Source: Oscillospiraceae bacterium
GTDB lineage: Bacteria > Bacillota > Clostridia > Oscillospirales > CAG-272
DNA: 53,582 bases
NCBI GenBank assembly: GCA_015064355.1
Contig: SVSJ01000016.1
Coordinates: 1-53,582, forward strand
Direction of reading: 5' to 3'
The position numbers and the translations under genes are program-made. The notes below the pieces were generated by a model. The model saw only the letters and a list, made by a program, of their open reading frames with translations, was not told where the DNA came from and did no database searches. Of the stretch, positions 15,586-24,898 are shown piece by piece. Each line of letters opens with the position of its first letter. Position 1 is the stretch's first letter.

Positions 15586-18500
15586 TTACTTAACGTATTT
15601 CGCCTGAGTCCTGTAGTATTCAAGCACTCCGTTTGCGATTCCCTCTGCCGCCGCGTCGATTCCCGCTTCCGAGGATATGTGCTCATACTCTTCAACGGAG
15701 GTGATAAATCCCACCTCAATAAGGGCGGCGGGGAACTTGGGATTACGGCAAACTGCCAGCGCCTGATATGCATTGCCACGGTAGTTGCGCCCGAGGGAAT
15801 CTGCCACCTCACGCCCAACCGTGTCAGCAAGAAGAAGTCCGCTGTCCATGCACCACAAAGCAAGAGTTCCGCGGATGCGGGTTATGTCCGAGGTGTAGCC
15901 CATTGAATTCTGGTGAACGGAGATGCAGAGATCAGGCTCCAGCTTTTCAAGGAGTGCCATTCTTTCCGCCAGAGAAACGGTTGTGTCTTCGGAGCGAGAA
16001 AGGATCACCTCTGCCCCAAGGCCCCGCAACTTTTCTGCCGCCGCAAGGGTGATTCGTAGGTTCAGATCCTTTTCCCAGAGACCGTTTGCCGCACCGGCCG
16101 CGCCAGGATCACTACCACCGTGACCTGCGTCAAGAACTACCGTTTTGCCGAGAAGGGGAGTGGGCGAATCGAAGTCTATCACCGTGGGATTGCGCAGCAC
16201 TACCACTATTGCGTCGTCCGCGTATTCGAGATCAAATCCGTAGAAATTTGCCGTGTCATAAAGCTCGAAGGAATAGCGTACCTTATCATCCAGACGAATT
16301 ACCTCGCAGGACTTGAACAGGGGATTTTCGGCGATGCGCGCTTCTGCTGCAGTGGTGGCATCTGCGTTATAAAAGGTCACAACGAACCGCCCGCCTTCAA
16401 CTGCCGCATTATAGGGAAGCTTGTCTTGGGTTGATAGGGTGATAAGGGTTTCCGCTTTCGATGACGTGACGATGACGCTGTGGATCATTGATAGCCCCTT
16501 TGTGGGATAGTCTGTTGTTTCCACTACGTCGTTCATAGAAATATAACCGCCCATACGAAGCTTATAAAAACCTTTACGCAAGCTGACTGCGTAGTCGGTC
16601 ATTCCTTCAGACTGGACGGTGTAGTCGTTGTAATATGAGCTGTCTTCTGTGATCTTAAGGTGAGCGTAATCTTTGGTTGCGGTAACGCACAGCATAGCCC
16701 CATCGCCAAGAACTCGCACATCAGCCCCCTCGGCTGTTACTGTGCCGTGGCTGTGGACTGCCGTGTACTTGATCTTACCCAAGGAGGTTATCTCATCTTG
16801 TGCCGCTCCGGGAAGCTTCGCATAGGCACCGTAGATCACCCCTGCGTATCCATTTGCAAACCAGGTCTGCTTTGGAGTTTCGGTAGCAGGGAGGGATGTG
16901 ACAACTCCTCCGATATTAACGCTGACCTGACTGCCGTACGGGGCTACGCAGGAAACCCAGACCGAGTCCTCCGACGTTGCCACGGGATCTGATGGATATG
17001 TGCCGATAATTGACAGGGAATCAAGGACGGCCTGTGTGCTTTGCGCGGGCGGCGTAACACTTCCCGTGTTCAGACTGTATGTGATAACATACTTGTATTC
17101 TTTGCCGTTCTGTCGGAAAATAAACTCGTTTTCTCCCGACTTCAGAGTAACGTAAAGACTGAAGTAGCCGCTCTTTGTGCGACCGACCTTTTCGCCGTTA
17201 ACAGTAAGGGGATAATATGGATCAGAGCGACCGATTATGTAAGTGGATTTTTCCGTTGTTACTGTTCCGTTTACAGGGGATGTGATCACGACCTCCGCAC
17301 TGTTTGACACGATGTCTGTGTAGATTATCTCGTTTTTGTAAGCAGCCTTCAGATCATCGGAAGCGCCTCTGATATTGCGCTTGATCTCGTCGTATCCATA
17401 GCAGATGCTGCCGCGGTAAGATTTCTCCTGACGGGCGAATGTGATCTGCTCCGTGAGCTGGCCTGCGGGATCTGCCCATTCCCCTTCCTCATATCTGTAT
17501 GATGCGTTTGCTACGTAAAGCTTTACGCCGGAGCCGTCGAGAGCAGTGTTCCACCAGCGGAGAACTACATCGTAGGGGGTGGCTTTGCTGTCAAAGGTCC
17601 AATATATCTGTGGACAGATATAGTCGATATATCCCCCTTCGATCCAAGCCAGAGCATCGCAGTAGAGGGATTTGTAAGCTTCAAAGCCTGTTGTATTGCT
17701 GCCGCCGTTTTTGCCGTCGTTATTCTGCCATACACCTGAGGGAGAAATGCCGAAAACGCAATCCGGGTCGATCCGATGCACGGTCTCGTAGCACAGTTTG
17801 ACCATATTATTTATGTTGTCGCGCCGCCAGTCACCGATATCATCGTATCCCGCCCCGTATTTTGCAAATTCACGGGCATCGTCAAAGTCAACCTGAAGAC
17901 CAAGGTCATCATAAACCGGGTATGGGTAGAAATAATCGTCGAATACTACGCCGTCAACGTCATATTTCGTTACGATCTCTCCTACACCGTCCGCCACAAG
18001 CTGCCATACCTCGGGGATACCTGCGTTGAAATACAGCTTCCCATCATCGTAGGGTACTACCCAGTCGGGGTTCTTTTTAGCAGGGCTTAGTTCGGGCAGA
18101 GCGTCAAGATCGTGGGAGTTCATTGTGATGCGGAGTGGGTTTACCCAAGCGTGAACGAATATGTTGTTTTTGTGCCCTTCTGTTACCAGATATTCAAGGG
18201 GATCGAACAAAAGCTGTCCCTTTGTATTAAGAACGGAAGAGACCGGAAAAATATCACTCTTATAAAGGGCATCCGCCGTGGGACGAACCTGGAAGAAAAT
18301 AGTGTTGAGCCCGTTTTCCACGCAGGTGACAATAATTGAGTCAAGTTCTGCTTTAAGCTCGGCTGCCGAAAGATCTGTGCGGGAGGGGTAATCTATGTTA
18401 TAGGTGGAAGCGATCCACACGCCGCGAATCTCGGAGTCGGGGTTGATTATCCCAACGAGAGCGCTGCTGCCGGGGTCTTTTTCCATTACGGGATTTGTAT

Positions 18501-18588
18501 GGTCAAACTCTTTATTGCAACCCGATAAGGCAAAAAGCATAACTATGAGTATAAGCAAGAAAAGAAATAAGCTGTGTCTTTTTGTCAT
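15586..18588 (-). CDS. Lipoprotein: GHL10 glycoside hydrolase-like domain fused to N-acetylmuramoyl-L-alanine amidase
   Basis: 1000 residues. Signal helix ends in lipobox L-S-G-C (Cys24). Residues about 50-430 form a GHL10 (DUF187) TIM-barrel-like domain: R-G-V-W-I-A-S-T, T-I-F-F-Q-V-R-P, D-G-V-V-F-D-D-Y, F-G-I-S-P-S-G-V-W, Y-I-C-P-Q-I-Y-W. The middle (about 440-800) contains Ig-like or glucodextranase-B-like beta segments (S-P-V-N-G-T-V-T-T-E). Residues about 810-995 are a zinc amidase (Amidase_3) with D-A-G-H-G-G, N-G-L-W-E-K-D-L-N, I-S-V-H-Q-N and the catalytic Glu in A-L-I-E-V-G-F-I, all present. It probably cuts stem peptides from peptidoglycan at the outer membrane face, the GHL10 part perhaps handling the glycan. 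Own promoter 18628-18656; monocistronic. Confidence 0.88.
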   Translation of the reverse strand: MTKRHSLFLFLLILIVMLFALSGCNKEFDHTNPVMEKDPGSSALVGIINPDSEIRGVWIASTYNIDYPSRTDLSAAELKAELDSIIVTCVENGLNTIFFQVRPTADALYKSDIFPVSSVLNTKGQLLFDPLEYLVTEGHKNNIFVHAWVNPLRITMNSHDLDALPELSPAKKNPDWVVPYDDGKLYFNAGIPEVWQLVADGVGEIVTKYDVDGVVFDDYFYPYPVYDDLGLQVDFDDAREFAKYGAGYDDIGDWRRDNINNMVKLCYETVHRIDPDCVFGISPSGVWQNNDGKNGGSNTTGFEAYKSLYCDALAWIEGGYIDYICPQIYWTFDSKATPYDVVLRWWNTALDGSGVKLYVANASYRYEEGEWADPAGQLTEQITFARQEKSYRGSICYGYDEIKRNIRGASDDLKAAYKNEIIYTDIVSNSAEVVITSPVNGTVTTEKSTYIIGRSDPYYPLTVNGEKVGRTKSGYFSLYVTLKSGENEFIFRQNGKEYKYVITYSLNTGSVTPPAQSTQAVLDSLSIIGTYPSDPVATSEDSVWVSCVAPYGSQVSVNIGGVVTSLPATETPKQTWFANGYAGVIYGAYAKLPGAAQDEITSLGKIKYTAVHSHGTVTAEGADVRVLGDGAMLCVTATKDYAHLKITEDSSYYNDYTVQSEGMTDYAVSLRKGFYKLRMGGYISMNDVVETTDYPTKGLSMIHSVIVTSSKAETLITLSTQDKLPYNAAVEGGRFVVTFYNADATTAAEARIAENPLFKSCEVIRLDDKVRYSFELYDTANFYGFDLEYADDAIVVVLRNPTVIDFDSPTPLLGKTVVLDAGHGGSDPGAAGAANGLWEKDLNLRITLAAAEKLRGLGAEVILSRSEDTTVSLAERMALLEKLEPDLCISVHQNSMGYTSDITRIRGTLALWCMDSGLLLADTVGREVADSLGRNYRGNAYQALAVCRNPKFPAALIEVGFITSVEEYEHISSEAGIDAAAEGIANGVLEYYRTQAKYVK

Positions 18589-18627
18589 TGAGGTATCCTT
18601 TCGGTATGATCCGACATTTACAAAAAT

Positions 18628-18656
18628 ATTCTACCATATACGGTGATCCAAATCAA
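18628..18656 (-). promoter_or_regulatory. Promoter for the GHL10-amidase gene
   Basis: Minus-strand TTGATT, 17-bp spacer, TAGAAT, about 40 bp from the start codon. Confidence 0.7.
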
Positions 18657-18724
18657 TAAAACAGAGAAAATTCTATTTGTAAATATTATGCAAATAAGGT
18701 GGTGGGAATTCTGCCTGGCAAAAG

Positions 18725-18748
18725 AAAAAAAGGGGACATCCGTCCCCC
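18725..18748 (-). terminator. Terminator after the LytM/M23 gene
   Basis: GGGGAC-GGAT-GTCCCC hairpin followed by TTTTTTTCTTTT on the minus strand; the classic intrinsic form. Confidence 0.88.
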
Positions 18749-18763
18749 GGTTTTTGATAAAAT

Positions 18764-19525
18764 TCAGTCTTCTGTTACGTCAGAGAGATAAGTTACCTTA
18801 ATATATTCGCCCGGATCCTGTGCCTCGCCGTTAACGTAAAGTTCAAAGTGGAGGTGATCCTCTTCTGCGCTCTCAATAAGGGCAGTATCCCCTGATGCGC
18901 CGATGACCTGGCCGCGCTTTACTGTGTCGCCAACCTTTGTGACACTCATGGAGTCCTCGGAAAGTCCCTTGTATTTTGTAACTGCACCACCGGTGTGCTG
19001 AATTGCAACAGTCACACCCATCATAGGATCGTCAGTGATCTCGCAAACTGTGCCGTCTGCTGCCGCAAGAACAGGGGTACCGGGAGAGCAAGCGAAATCA
19101 ACGCCACCGTGGGTGCGATAATCGTTCATGGTATAAGAAAATACGGGAACGGTGATGCTGAACTTCTTGATCACCATGGTATCAACAGGGGAAGAGAACT
19201 TGGGCAGGGAATCTTCTGCAGGCTGAAGCACTGCCACGTCTTTGTCCGCGGGCTTTTCGGTCTCACCTGCAACGTCATCTGTTTTGTCGTCGATATTTGT
19301 GGCTGCAGGCTCTTTATCGTCGCGGATGTCCGGTGCTACAGTGCCCTGTGACTTTGTGTCAGTAGCCTCTGTTTCATTGGGCTCTGTGTCAAACGGGGGA
19401 TTTTCGTTTCTCTTGCTTTTGTTGGCGCTTCCTGTAACTGCAACAAGGACTGTTGCAGCCGCGAGGATTACGACCAAGCATATAAGCAGGATCCTGTTTT
19501 GTTTCTTTGCATTTGTGTTATACAT
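18764..19525 (-). CDS. M23 (LytM) peptidase, SpoIIQ-like
   Basis: 253 residues from the ATG at 19525 (GGAAGG upstream). One N-terminal membrane helix (about residues 11-31), an acidic low-complexity linker (about 32-100), then a LytM domain whose zinc ligands are intact: H-G-G-V-D-F and H-L-H-F-E-L. The phrase F-S-Y-T-M-N-D-Y-R-T-H before the first ligand resembles forespore SpoIIQ, which forms the SpoIIQ-SpoIIIAH channel; clostridial SpoIIQ keeps the zinc site whereas Bacillus SpoIIQ lost it. A sigma-F-like promoter (19569-19597) supports this. If not SpoIIQ, it is a vegetative membrane-anchored endopeptidase. Confidence 0.8.
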   Translation of the reverse strand: MYNTNAKKQNRILLICLVVILAAATVLVAVTGSANKSKRNENPPFDTEPNETEATDTKSQGTVAPDIRDDKEPAATNIDDKTDDVAGETEKPADKDVAVLQPAEDSLPKFSSPVDTMVIKKFSITVPVFSYTMNDYRTHGGVDFACSPGTPVLAAADGTVCEITDDPMMGVTVAIQHTGGAVTKYKGLSEDSMSVTKVGDTVKRGQVIGASGDTALIESAEEDHLHFELYVNGEAQDPGEYIKVTYLSDVTED

Positions 19526-19568
19526 AATATTATCCTTCCTTTTCTGCAATACTTTTTTGCTTCGTCAT

Positions 19569-19597
19569 TATTTTTGCCACGTTACGAAGTTTTATAC
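19569..19597 (-). promoter_or_regulatory. Candidate sigma-F (forespore) promoter
   Basis: Minus strand GTATA, 14-bp spacer, GGCAAAAATA. This fits the Bacillus sigma-F consensus GYWTA-N15-GGNRANAHTW at every defined base, with the spacer one short. No good sigma-A promoter is visible for this gene. Confidence 0.5.
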
Positions 19598-19653
19598 AGC
19601 AGATGAAGGATAATTTTTTGTTTGATTATTTACGGCACGGTGAGAAAACAAAA

Positions 19654-19679
19654 AAAGAGCGAACCGAAATTCGCTCTTT
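19654..19679. terminator. Terminator after glnN
   Basis: AAAGAGCGAA / TTCGCTCTTT perfect 10-bp stem with 6-nt loop, flanked by A and T runs; five bases beyond the glnN stop. Confidence 0.8.
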
Positions 19680-19684
19680 GATTT

Positions 19685-21784
19685 TTACTGTAATCCGAAA
19701 AGGAGGGATGCATAGGTCGGATAGGGCCAGTACTTTTCAGCGGTGAGATATTCCGCCTCGTCGCAGGATGCGCGCAGAGTCTTCATTGCGGGAATGACCT
19801 TGTCCTTAATATGGAAGGCAAGAGCGGTCACGTCTCCTTTTGAGGGGGAATTGTGGATAGCATCCTCAAGTGCGGCAACACGCTCAAATATGTCGCTGCC
19901 GATCTTTCCGAGACGAGATGCCATTGTTTCCTCGTAGAACGCGGGAATGCTGACGGAAAGAGCCTTTTTCGCGTTGCCCGCCTCGCAGATCTCCTTAACG
20001 TAGGAGGTAACTGCCGGGAGGATCTCCTTGTAAACCATATCCACCATTACGTTTGCTTCAATGCGTATGGTCTTGCAGTAATTGCCGAGGGTGATCTCGT
20101 AACGGGATTTCATTTCGGTCTTTGTGTAAACGTGGTGGGTGGTGAAGAGCTTTATATTCTTCGGCGCAAGGAATTCGCCCAGAGCCTCAGGTGTGGTCTT
20201 GAGATTGAGAAGTCCTCTTTCCTCTGTTGCTTCCTTGATCCACGCGTCATCATAGCTGTTTCCGTTGAAAATGATACGCTTGTGACGCTTGATCGTTTCG
20301 CGGATCAGCTTGTTAAGGGCGGTCTTGAAGTCGTCCGCTCCCTCAAGTATATCGGCAAACTGTCTGAGAGATTCAGCAACAGCGGTGTTGAGGAAGGTGT
20401 TGCAGTCGCCGATGGAGTTGGACGCGCCAACCATACGGAACTCGAACTTGTTACCGGTGAAGGCAAAGGGAGAGGTACGGTTTCTGTCGGTGTTATCCTT
20501 GGGAAGAGGGGGAAGAACGTCAACACCAAGCTGGAGTTGTGTTTTCTCCATTGGGTCATAGTGTGTGTTTGTTTCAAGGGCTGTGATAATTGCGGAAAGC
20601 TCGTCTCCAAGGAACATTGAAATAACGGCCGGAGGAGCTTCGTCGGCCCCCAGACGGTGATCGTTTCCTGCTGTTGCCGCACTGATACGGATCAGATCCT
20701 GATATTCGTCAACTGCCTTGATAACGGCGCAAAGGAACAAAAGGAACTGTGCGTTGTCGTAGGGAGTCTTACCGGGCTTGAGAAGATTTACGCCGGTGTT
20801 TGTGGTAATGGACCAGTTGTTGTGCTTACCGGAGCCGCTGACCCCTGCAAAGGGCTTTTCATGAAGGAGGCACACAAGTCCGTGTCTCTTTGCCACCTTC
20901 TGCATGATCTCCATAGTAAGCTGGTTGTGATCGGTTGCAATATTGGCCTGGGTGTAAATGGGAGCAAGCTCGTGCTGTGAGGGAGCGGCTTCATTGTGCT
21001 CGGTCTTTGCGAGGATTCCAAGCTTCCAAAGCTCCTCGTCAAGCTCCTTCATAAAAGCGTCAACCTGGGGCTTGATAGTACCGAAATAATGGTCCTCAAG
21101 CTCCTGTCCCTTGGGAGGCTTTGCGCCAAAGAGTGTGCGGCCTGTGAAGATAAGGTCGCGGCGCTGATCGTACATTTCCTTCGGAACGAGGAAGTATTCC
21201 TGCTCGGGACCAACGCTTGTTCTGATGCAGGCAACGTCGGTATTGGGGTCAAACAGCTTCAGAATACGCATAGCCTGTACGTTGATAGCTTCCATCGAGC
21301 GGAGGAGGGGAGTTTTCTTGTCAAGTGCCTCGCCGCCGTAGGAGCAGAACGCTGTGGGAATGCACAATGTTTTATCCTTGATAAAAGCGTAAGATGTAGG
21401 GTCCCAGGCGGTGTATCCTCTTGCTTCAAAGGTTGCGCGAAGGCCGCCGGAGGGGAATGAGGATGCATCGGGCTCGCCGCGGACAAGCTCTTTACCGGAG
21501 AACTCCATAATGATCTTGCCGTCTCCGACAGGGGAGATAAAGCTGTCGTGCTTTTCGGCAGTAATGCCGGTCAGGGGCTGGAACCAATGGGTATAGTGAG
21601 TACAGCCTTTGGAGATCGCCCAGTCCTTCATTGCGCTGGCAACAACATTGGCGATCTCGATCTCAAGGTGCTTGCCTTCATCAATGGTTTTCTTAAGAGA
21701 GTCATAAGTTTCTCTGGGCAGATATTTTTTCATTGCGGTCTCGTCAAATGCGAGAGAACCGAAATATTCGGTAACAAGAGCCAT
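19685..21784 (-). CDS. glnN: Glutamine synthetase type III
   Basis: 699 residues, the usual length for GSIII, which makes glutamine from glutamate, ammonium and ATP as a dodecamer. Typical GSIII features: the N-terminal half with [22 protein letters not shown], the E-N-like catalytic segment [34 protein letters not shown] and [16 protein letters not shown]. Long C-terminal helical extension follows. Own promoter at 21817-21846. A type I enzyme is also encoded at 27961-29385, so ammonium assimilation is duplicated by two unrelated-length forms. Confidence 0.97.
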   Translation of the reverse strand: MALVTEYFGSLAFDETAMKKYLPRETYDSLKKTIDEGKHLEIEIANVVASAMKDWAISKGCTHYTHWFQPLTGITAEKHDSFISPVGDGKIIMEFSGKELVRGEPDASSFPSGGLRATFEARGYTAWDPTSYAFIKDKTLCIPTAFCSYGGEALDKKTPLLRSMEAINVQAMRILKLFDPNTDVACIRTSVGPEQEYFLVPKEMYDQRRDLIFTGRTLFGAKPPKGQELEDHYFGTIKPQVDAFMKELDEELWKLGILAKTEHNEAAPSQHELAPIYTQANIATDHNQLTMEIMQKVAKRHGLVCLLHEKPFAGVSGSGKHNNWSITTNTGVNLLKPGKTPYDNAQFLLFLCAVIKAVDEYQDLIRISAATAGNDHRLGADEAPPAVISMFLGDELSAIITALETNTHYDPMEKTQLQLGVDVLPPLPKDNTDRNRTSPFAFTGNKFEFRMVGASNSIGDCNTFLNTAVAESLRQFADILEGADDFKTALNKLIRETIKRHKRIIFNGNSYDDAWIKEATEERGLLNLKTTPEALGEFLAPKNIKLFTTHHVYTKTEMKSRYEITLGNYCKTIRIEANVMVDMVYKEILPAVTSYVKEICEAGNAKKALSVSIPAFYEETMASRLGKIGSDIFERVAALEDAIHNSPSKGDVTALAFHIKDKVIPAMKTLRASCDEAEYLTAEKYWPYPTYASLLFGLQ

Positions 21785-21816
21785 CGTAACACATCTCCGT
21801 CTAATGATAATGATAT

Positions 21817-21846
21817 ATTATACAACATTTTTATCTGTCGAATCAA
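21817..21846 (-). promoter_or_regulatory. Promoter for glnN
   Basis: Minus-strand TTGATT, 18-bp spacer, TATAAT. The 314-bp gap 21785-22098 otherwise holds a hairpin (GCAAAACGG/CTGTTTTGC, 21991-22019) and the divergent promoter at 22022-22050; no gene seen. Confidence 0.7.
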
Positions 21847-22021
21847 GTTGGTTTTCGTATTTTTTTGTGCCGCGAGACGATTTCGGCGGGTATTACATTT
21901 GCGGTTTCCACATTCTGTGTTCTTTTGGTTAATTTGTTGATTTGCGGCGTTTTTTAGCGGAGCAGGAAAGAGATTTATCTTTCAAATACGGCAAAACGGT
22001 CAATAATCTTCTGTTTTGCTA

Positions 22022-22050
22022 TATACAAGGCGAAAAAAGTATGCTATAAT
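22022..22050 (+). promoter_or_regulatory. Promoter for the PlsC-like acyltransferase
   Basis: TATACA, 17-bp spacer, TATAAT. A 9-bp-stem hairpin (21991-22019) abuts its upstream edge and could be an operator. Confidence 0.55.
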
Positions 22051-22098
22051 TGAATATGGTTAAAAAAGTTTAATTATTTTTACACTGTTGAGGTGCAA

Positions 22099-23376
22099 AT
22101 GAAGAAAGACAAAGTAAAGCGTTTTGACTTTAAAAAGAAGCCTATCAAGCACGCGTGGCTTACACCCGTGGCAAAGGGGATACTCAGCTTCCCTGATCTT
22201 AAGAAGCGCGGCTCCGAGATTAGAAAGCACGATATGGAGGACATCGAAGGAAAGCCCTACATACTTCTTGTAAACCACTCCTCCCTTGTTGACCTTAATA
22301 TGATGCTCAAGGCCACACACCCCTACCCTGTAAACAACGTTATGTCCCTTGAGGGATTCAACACCTACACCTTCCCCATTATGTATTGGCTGGGGGTTTT
22401 GGGTAAGCGTAAATTCACAACTGACATTAATCTTATCCGCAATATCAAGCATTGTCTCCATGAGATGGGGCACATTTTCTGCATATTCCCCGAAACAAGA
22501 TACTCCCTTGACGGATGCACATCATTTATGCCCGACGCACTGGGCAACCTTGTGAAGATGATGAAGGTGCCCTGCGTTATGCTGAAGCTGTACGGCAACT
22601 TCGTAACAAGCCCGCAGTGGAACAAAAAGAACAAGGGTATAAAGGTTGACGCGGATATGTTCCCTATAGTTAAGGCAAACGAACTTTCTTCCGTTACAGC
22701 GGACGAGATCAACCGCCGTATTGACGAAGCTTTCCTTTACGATGACTACCGTTGGCAGTACGAAAACAAGGTTGTGATCGACCATCCCGACCGTGCGAAG
22801 GGACTCCATTGCCTCCTATACAAATGTCCCGCTTGTGGGGCGGAGCATCAGACTGATTCAAAGGGGGATACCCTTTGGTGCAACGCCTGCGGCAAAAAGT
22901 GGAGACAGGACGAGTACGGCAGACTTTCAGCCCTTGAGGGTGAGACCGAGTTTGCTCATATTCCCGACTGGTCAAATTGGGAAAGAGCCTGCGTGCGTAA
23001 GGAGATCGAGGAAGGCACGTACTATTTCGAGGACACCGTACGGGTTGAGACTTTGCCGAGCTGGTGGAGATTCTTCAAGCACGGAGAGGGCAAGCTGATC
23101 CAGACGGCGGAGGGAACCCGTATCGAATGCAACGCATACGGTGAACCCACCGTTGTTGTGAAGAAGCCACTGGATCTTTACAGTATGCACATCGAGTACG
23201 ATTATCTGGGACGTGGCGACTGCGTTGATATTTCTGTTCCCGACGAAAGCTACTGGCTGTATCTCACAAAGCGCGATGCTATTACCAAGCTCAGCTTCGC
23301 AACGGAGGAGATCTATAAGCTCGCCAAGGAAAAGGCCGATTTTGCAAAGCGCGACAGCGAAAAAGCAAAGATATAA
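22099..23376 (+). CDS. PlsC-like lysophospholipid acyltransferase with zinc ribbon
   Basis: 425 residues from the ATG at 22099; the GTG two codons earlier is part of the ribosome binding site GAGGTG. The first 240 residues form a LPLAT/PlsC-type domain: V-N-H-S-S-L-V-D gives the H-x4-D catalytic motif, and F-P-E-T-R-Y-S is the substrate-binding motif. Residues about 250-285 form a four-cysteine zinc ribbon (C-P-A-C ... C-N-A-C), and a C-terminal domain of about 130 residues with a W-W-R-F-F-K-H-G-E-G stretch is not recognised. It probably acylates a lyso-lipid at the membrane; the zinc-ribbon addition is atypical of PlsC. Alone between promoter 22022-22050 and terminator 23385-23417. Confidence 0.78.
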   Translation: MKKDKVKRFDFKKKPIKHAWLTPVAKGILSFPDLKKRGSEIRKHDMEDIEGKPYILLVNHSSLVDLNMMLKATHPYPVNNVMSLEGFNTYTFPIMYWLGVLGKRKFTTDINLIRNIKHCLHEMGHIFCIFPETRYSLDGCTSFMPDALGNLVKMMKVPCVMLKLYGNFVTSPQWNKKNKGIKVDADMFPIVKANELSSVTADEINRRIDEAFLYDDYRWQYENKVVIDHPDRAKGLHCLLYKCPACGAEHQTDSKGDTLWCNACGKKWRQDEYGRLSALEGETEFAHIPDWSNWERACVRKEIEEGTYYFEDTVRVETLPSWWRFFKHGEGKLIQTAEGTRIECNAYGEPTVVVKKPLDLYSMHIEYDYLGRGDCVDISVPDESYWLYLTKRDAITKLSFATEEIYKLAKEKADFAKRDSEKAKI

Positions 23377-23384
23377 TAAAAATA

Positions 23385-23417
23385 ACCGCCGTTGGTGCAC
23401 ACCTTCGGCGGTTTTTG
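23385..23417. terminator. Terminator between convergent acyltransferase and MFS genes
   Basis: ACCGCCG / CGGCGGT hairpin with TTTTT on the plus strand and an A-rich left flank giving T residues on the minus strand. Confidence 0.75.
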
Positions 23418-23419
23418 TG

Positions 23420-24610
23420 TTATACGTCCATTTTTTTGTATTTTTTCTTGTAGATAATGGAGCAGACGATAAGGATCACAGGGAACAGTATACCTGCGAG
23501 AAGTGCATACTTGAGATCAGCGCCTGTGATGCCCATTACCGCGCCGACAAGGGAAGGACCGGAGGTACATCCAATATCACCTGACAAAGCCAGGAGAGCG
23601 AACATTGCCGTGCCGCCCTTCGGGAAGCTTGCAGACGCAACGCTGAGCACACCGGGCCAGAGAATACCTACGGAGATACCGCAAAGGGCGCATCCGATTA
23701 GGGAAACCAGAGGCCAGGGTGAGAGGGAAGTGATAAGGAAAGATACAATACACAATACGGAAGATGCAATAATAAAGTTGAGCAGGTTGATCTTTTCGCT
23801 GTTCTTACCGTAGAATGCTCTGACAATGCCCATCATTACGGAGAAGAGGCAAGGGCCTGCCAAATCTCCCACGGTCTTTGAAACCTTGAGCCCGCTTTCT
23901 GCAAATGCAGATGCCCATTGTGCCATAGCCTGCTCGGCAGCACCGGAGGAAACCATCAACAGAACGAACAGCCAGAAAAGGCCTGATTTAGCGAGCTGCT
24001 TGACGGTCATACCCTCGCCCTCTGCTGTGAGGGTGTTTATGGGAACCTGAGTGAAATAGAAAATATTGAAAAGGGGAAGGAGCGCCCAGATACAGCAAAG
24101 TATCTGCCAGTGCTCCTTGCCGAATATTGCAAAGAACGCAGTTGAGATTACGATTACCGCTACCATACCCCAGCAGTAGAAGGAGTGCAAGAGACTCATG
24201 GCCGCAGCCTTGTTGTCAGCCGGGCTTGCTTCAACGATGGGGCTTGTGAGAACCTCGATAACACCGCCGCCCATTGCGTAGATCACAACGGAAATGAGAA
24301 GACCGGTGAAAGGCGGGAGTATTGTAGGAAGAAACGCCATGCCGATAAGTCCTGCCGCGCAGAAGGAGTGGGCCGCCAGCATACAGGTCCTGTAGCCGAT
24401 CTTGTCAACGAACTTTGACGACAGGAAATCCATGGTAAGCTGAACCAGGAAGTTCAGGGTAATAAGCCATGTAATCTGCGTCAGGGGAATCCCGTACTGC
24501 TCATTGAATATAAGGAACAAAAGGGGCGGGAAATTTACTATAAGCGCCTGAGTCGAGTACGCAACGTAGCAGGCGTAAATGGTGTGTCTGAAATTGTTTT
24601 TGATTGCCAT
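23420..24610 (-). CDS. MFS transporter (FucP/FHS-like)
   Basis: 396 residues from the ATG at 24610, chosen for GAGGTC five bases upstream; the reading frame stays open to 24679 but without a ribosome site. Twelve membrane helices are apparent, with a central loop near residues 185-200. The helix-4/5 region S-L-L-H-S-F-Y-C-W-G resembles the fucose/hexose FHS branch of the major facilitator superfamily. Substrate cannot be read from sequence; no sugar kinase is adjacent. Promoter at 24641-24669. Confidence 0.82.
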   Translation of the reverse strand: MAIKNNFRHTIYACYVAYSTQALIVNFPPLLFLIFNEQYGIPLTQITWLITLNFLVQLTMDFLSSKFVDKIGYRTCMLAAHSFCAAGLIGMAFLPTILPPFTGLLISVVIYAMGGGVIEVLTSPIVEASPADNKAAAMSLLHSFYCWGMVAVIVISTAFFAIFGKEHWQILCCIWALLPLFNIFYFTQVPINTLTAEGEGMTVKQLAKSGLFWLFVLLMVSSGAAEQAMAQWASAFAESGLKVSKTVGDLAGPCLFSVMMGIVRAFYGKNSEKINLLNFIIASSVLCIVSFLITSLSPWPLVSLIGCALCGISVGILWPGVLSVASASFPKGGTAMFALLALSGDIGCTSGPSLVGAVMGITGADLKYALLAGILFPVILIVCSIIYKKKYKKMDV

Positions 24611-24640
24611 ATTGACCTCATAAAAAATGCCGTTTTGGGT

Positions 24641-24669
24641 ATGATAACATAAAACCGAACCGCTGTCAA
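24641..24669 (-). promoter_or_regulatory. Promoter for the MFS transporter
   Basis: Minus-strand TTGACA, 17-bp spacer, TATCAT, about 30 bp before the ATG. Confidence 0.75.
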
Positions 24670-24791
24670 GGATGCCCAAAAAAGATGGCGATTTTATTGC
24701 AGAAAGTCATCACACGAAAGGCTACGGATTAAAAAAGTCACAAAATATTGATATTTCCTCTCATTTTTTTCAAAAAATACATTGTACCCCC

Positions 24792-24820
24792 TTGAAATTC
24801 TGACGGAAATATTATAAAAT
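24792..24820 (+). promoter_or_regulatory. Promoter for efp
   Basis: TTGAAA, 17-bp spacer, TAAAAT. The leader then holds AAAGGAG (24859-24865), a small hairpin CTCAC/GTGAG (24870-24886) and the ATG at 24899. Confidence 0.6.
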
Positions 24821-24898
24821 AAGATGTATTGTAATAACAAAACATAATTATCCATCGAAAGGAGTTTATCTCACCCTAAGAGTGAGGTAATAAATACT

